Positions 61,126 through 64,000 of a stretch of DNA of 64,000 nucleotides are shown in pieces. The position numbers and the translations under genes were made by a program. The DNA comes from Diogma glabrata. Lineage: Eukaryota > Arthropoda > Insecta > Diptera > Cylindrotomidae. The DNA lies in the NCBI GenBank assembly GCA_963693315.1, contig OY856188.1:153612512-153676511 (forward strand). Reading direction: 5' to 3'. Under the pieces are notes generated by a model, which had not been told where the DNA came from, did not search any database, and was given only the letters and a program-made list of their open reading frames with translations. Position 1 is the first letter of the stretch. Each line of letters begins with the position of its first letter.

Positions 61126-63688
61126 TTGGATGTACTAGTATCTGCCGATGCATTTTTTCTACATCGGCATTCATTGCAATTTTACTTTTGCGAAATCGGA
61201 GAAGTGTGGTGGTTAGATCCGGCTGTAACTTTGGTCCTGTTAAGAGACAATCGTTTAACGAAATGGTTGAAGTTGTTTTACATGACGCATCAAACACTAC
61301 ACGCATTTTAGTTGTAGAGCTTTCCTTAAACACGGCGTGATGTGGCATAAAGAATCGTTTATTATTTTCTTTTGGTACATTCGACCAATTCGTTCGTATC
61401 ATTTGACCTAATTCTAGATATTCCTCGATGAAAGCCGTGTAATCGTGATGAAAATCAGTGGATTTTTCCAATTTTTTCTCTAAACTAAACATTCTATACC
61501 TTGCTGTTGCCACGGAGTCTCCGAGTTCTGGCCGTGGTTGTTTGAATGGCAATCTAACAATAAATTTTCCATTGGTATGCCTAGTGGTTGTCGTATGGAA
61601 AAGTATTTCACATGGATCTTCTGCTAATAGAGGTTTAATGTTAGTAAATCTTTCTTCAATTTGCCAAAATCTTTTTAGTGCTTCTACTAAATTCTCGTTG
61701 GCTGTGGTTGGATTTACGAGTGTGTTAAAGTTCTGAGCATCTTGAAAATTGGCTCGATCGGTCCATATTTTTCCTGCAATGAGCCATCCAAATTTCGATG
61801 AATGAAACACTGGTAACTCGTTTAGCTTCAATTTTTCTTTACCCAAGAAATCTAAAAAGAATTCTGCTCCTATTAATACGTCAATGGAATTAGGGAGATT
61901 AAAACGTGAATCTGCCAATTCCAATTTCCAAATTTCGTTGGTTTTTGGTATCGAAATTTTAGATGCTGGTAGTTGTGAGGTGATTCTTTCAAGTATTAAT
62001 GCCGTTAGTGTTATAGAGTAATGTGGAATTACTCGTGATTTAACTGTTATAGTTGTTTTACCCTTCGTTTTACCCGCAGAGCATGTTGCTAGACCGTAGA
62101 TGGAAACTTCTGAATGCGTTCTCCGTAGTCCTAGACGTTGTATACACGATTCCAAAATAAACGACGACTGTGAACCGGAATCGAGTAATGCCCTGGCTAA
62201 TATATATTGTCCGTTACTTGATTGTGTATAAATCATGGCTGTAGGCAATATAGTACTGAAAGGTGTTTCTATTTGTTGCAAGGATGTTGTATCTTCTACT
62301 GTTGAACTGTTTGTTAATGGCAGTGATGATGTTGAGTTCAGTGCTGTTGATATATATGTTTTTATTGGTTGTTCAATTGTTGCTTGTAGTTCAGGTGTTG
62401 ATTGTATTTCACATGTTGATTGTAGTTCACTTGTTGATTGTAGTACACTTGTTGATTGTAGATCGTTTATTGATTGCTGATCATTTGACAAATAAAGGTT
62501 TGTTGATGATGTATCTTTATGAAGAAGCGAATTATGGCGTTTTTTGCAAATTAAACACAAGGCACGCGAATAGCATTGTTGTAGTGAATGACCAGACCTT
62601 AGACAATTGATACAGCTATTGGAATTTTCTATCATCTTAGTGCGATTCTCCACATTTAAACTTTTAAAAAGTGGACATCGGTAAACGAAATGATCCTTCT
62701 TACAAGCAACACAATTCCATTTGTTATCTTGAGTGATGTGATAGGCCTTGACATGTTTGGGTGGCGCACTGGTTGACCTTACAGAAGTAGTGCAAGATTC
62801 CAAAGTGTCGCATCTTATATTTAGAAATTCGAGAAATTTGTGGAAAGTAGGAAAATTATCGCACACTGATTCGTTGGCCCATAACTGTTTTGTATCCACA
62901 TCTACCTTATTCACAAGCAGGTGTATTAACCACGCATCTCTGGTTTGTGCTTCTTCTCCTAATGCTCGTAGTCCTCTAATAACTTCATCTGAAGTATCAC
63001 TTAACTTCCGCAATTCTCGGTGATTTGGTTGGCTGCAAACCTTTTGATCTAAGAATACTTGTATTAATGAGCACATAATTGCTTTTGGCTTGTTGTATCT
63101 AGCTTCAAGTTTATTCCATGCTTCTTGGTAATTCTGGTCTGTTACCTTAATGTGTCTTATTAAGGCTGCAGCATCACCTCTTAATAAACCATTCAAAATT
63201 TGTAATTTATGTACAGCTTCTATTCCTGTATTATTATGCACTGAAGTGACATAAAGATCATGAAATGATGGCCACAATTTGTAGTCACCTGCGAACGGTT
63301 CTATGTTAACCTTTGGTAAACGTACACTCTGGGTTTGATTCATTCCTTTCAATAATGATTGTTGTTGCCCGATAAATTGTCCCAGAGTAGTATTCAAGTC
63401 GGTTACTTCAGCTTTTGGAAGAGGTGTCATTATTGAATTTATCGCTGCCTTTAATTTAGCCATTGTGTTTAAATACAAATCATCGATCTTATCGGTTATG
63501 GGTGCGTAATCATCGTATGCAAGTAAATCCAATTCACCATCGTTAAACTCTTTATAAAGACTCTCACATTTTTTCTCGCGTATTTGTAATTCTTCAATGA
63601 TGGTTCCAGTATTGATTGTTTCACAAAATTTGTAGATTTTATTTAATTGACCCACGGTACGGTCACGTGCTCGAATACTTCTTTCCAT
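60965..63688 (-). CDS. Gag, protease and start of RT of the BEL/Pao element
   Basis: 907 codons. Residues about 130-290 are a DUF1759-type gag (LPKVNIEPFAGDYKLWPSFH ... NKLEARYNKPKAI). Zinc knuckles start near 326 (CVACKKDHFVYRC, CINCLRSGHSLQQC, CLICKKRHNSLLH). A repeat LQSTSE-type tract occupies about 405-435. The protease site ALLDSGSQSSFIL is near 503, then the A17-type region, then RT entry (MRVVFDASCKTTSTISLNDC, VEKMHRQILVHPIAD). The true frame is lost at a 22-bp tandem duplication (61105-61148), and the last ~45 codons are out of frame. Confidence 0.88.
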   Translation of the reverse strand: MERSIRARDRTVGQLNKIYKFCETINTGTIIEELQIREKKCESLYKEFNDGELDLLAYDDYAPITDKIDDLYLNTMAKLKAAINSIMTPLPKAEVTDLNTTLGQFIGQQQSLLKGMNQTQSVRLPKVNIEPFAGDYKLWPSFHDLYVTSVHNNTGIEAVHKLQILNGLLRGDAAALIRHIKVTDQNYQEAWNKLEARYNKPKAIMCSLIQVFLDQKVCSQPNHRELRKLSDTSDEVIRGLRALGEEAQTRDAWLIHLLVNKVDVDTKQLWANESVCDNFPTFHKFLEFLNIRCDTLESCTTSVRSTSAPPKHVKAYHITQDNKWNCVACKKDHFVYRCPLFKSLNVENRTKMIENSNSCINCLRSGHSLQQCYSRALCLICKKRHNSLLHKDTSSTNLYLSNDQQSINDLQSTSVLQSTSELQSTCEIQSTPELQATIEQPIKTYISTALNSTSSLPLTNSSTVEDTTSLQQIETPFSTILPTAMIYTQSSNGQYILARALLDSGSQSSFILESCIQRLGLRRTHSEVSIYGLATCSAGKTKGKTTITVKSRVIPHYSITLTALILERITSQLPASKISIPKTNEIWKLELADSRFNLPNSIDVLIGAEFFLDFLGKEKLKLNELPVFHSSKFGWLIAGKIWTDRANFQDAQNFNTLVNPTTANENLVEALKRFWQIEERFTNIKPLLAEDPCEILFHTTTTRHTNGKFIVRLPFKQPRPELGDSVATARYRMFSLEKKLEKSTDFHHDYTAFIEEYLELGQMIRTNWSNVPKENNKRFFMPHHAVFKESSTTKMRVVFDASCKTTSTISLNDCLLTGPKLQPDLTTTLLRFRKSKIAMNADVEKMHRQILVHPIADTSTSNCRCQLSTYFMAKRFQGRIEFIQVLNCNIWNSMCFILGNPNIRRIG

Positions 63689-64000
63689 TTGTATAACAAT
63701 CTATTTCGTCTCACTTTAACAATGCTATTTGCGATATAACTTGACTGGAGTAATTGCAAAAATGCTTATCAACTTTTCGAATGTCACAATATTTAAAATG
63801 GCTTCGCTTTATTTGTAAGAATAACACCTTACTTACAAAAATCCCGAATGGTTGAGTGAAAAAATGGATTTAATATTGTTTGACTTTACGATTACCGTCA
63901 GTTTTATTTAAAAATAATTCCCACATTCAACCAAGATTGATTGAATCAATCACAAATTTTACTATATATTTGTTTAAATTAATTACACGGCCAAACCTTG
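63689..64000 (-). other. BEL leader, possibly reaching the 5' LTR
   Basis: I could not align this with the 3' LTR at 57917-58274 by eye, so the 5' LTR probably begins beyond 64000 and the sequence here is leader. No primer site could be named with confidence. Confidence 0.4.

Larger units (their letters stand above)
57917..64000 (-). mobile_element. BEL/Pao LTR retrotransposon, runs off the window
   Basis: Single gag-pol order typical of BEL/Pao: DUF1759-type gag, zinc knuckles, protease, RT/RNase H, integrase, DUF5641-type C-terminus, 3' LTR. It is nested in the plus-strand RING-Gag element. Four small lesions break the coding frame. Confidence 0.88.

Overview
The window is AT-rich, low-gene eukaryotic DNA made almost entirely of transposable elements and satellites. 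The families (R1-clade non-LTR elements sitting in AC microsatellites, BEL/Pao, Osvaldo-like and CsRn1-like Ty3/Gypsy elements, a pogo/Tigger-like DNA transposon) point to an arthropod, most likely an insect. I found no convincing host gene, rRNA, tRNA or CRISPR array.

Left part (1-18.9 kb). Two 0.9-kb direct repeats (867-1773, 6829-7739) enclose non-coding tandem arrays with periods of about 617, 133 and 65 bp. The right copy cuts off a minus-strand Gypsy-type element (7.74-12.01 kb) that keeps a primer-binding site, an extra leader ORF, a gag with two in-frame stops and the start of protease. An LTR-like repeat (13.1-14.6 kb) and a decayed CsRn1-like pol (15.5-18.5 kb) follow.

Middle (18.9-35.9 kb). 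A pogo/Tigger-like element with perfect terminal inverted repeats and TA duplications (18882-30144) is split by a complete, very young LTR retrotransposon (19886-29651). That element has 1.68-kb near-identical LTRs, an ATAA target duplication, open gag and pol, and a GGGAAAC slip site in the correct frame. A deletion copy of the 13-kb repeat lies at 31.65-32.36 kb. A block of diverged tandem repeats fills 33.2-35.9 kb.

Right part (35.9-64 kb). Four head-to-tail minus-strand copies of one R1-clade retrotransposon are separated by (TG/CA)n tracts. The rightmost is full length (about 5.2 kb) with an intact 574-codon ORF1. Every ORF2 is broken; the leftmost is otherwise open but interrupted by a 3'-UTR fragment of the same family carrying its own AC tract. 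Next is a plus-strand LTR element (LTR, perfect tRNA-Lys-type primer site, long leader) whose gag begins with a canonical RING-H2 finger. Its 3' end is interrupted by a minus-strand BEL/Pao element that runs past the window edge.

The strongest candidates for something new are the RING-H2-Gag ORF, which seems to belong to a family without pol; the AC-targeted R1 array, with evidence both for retrotransposition and for later duplication or conversion; and the satellite-filled unit bounded by 0.9-kb direct repeats.
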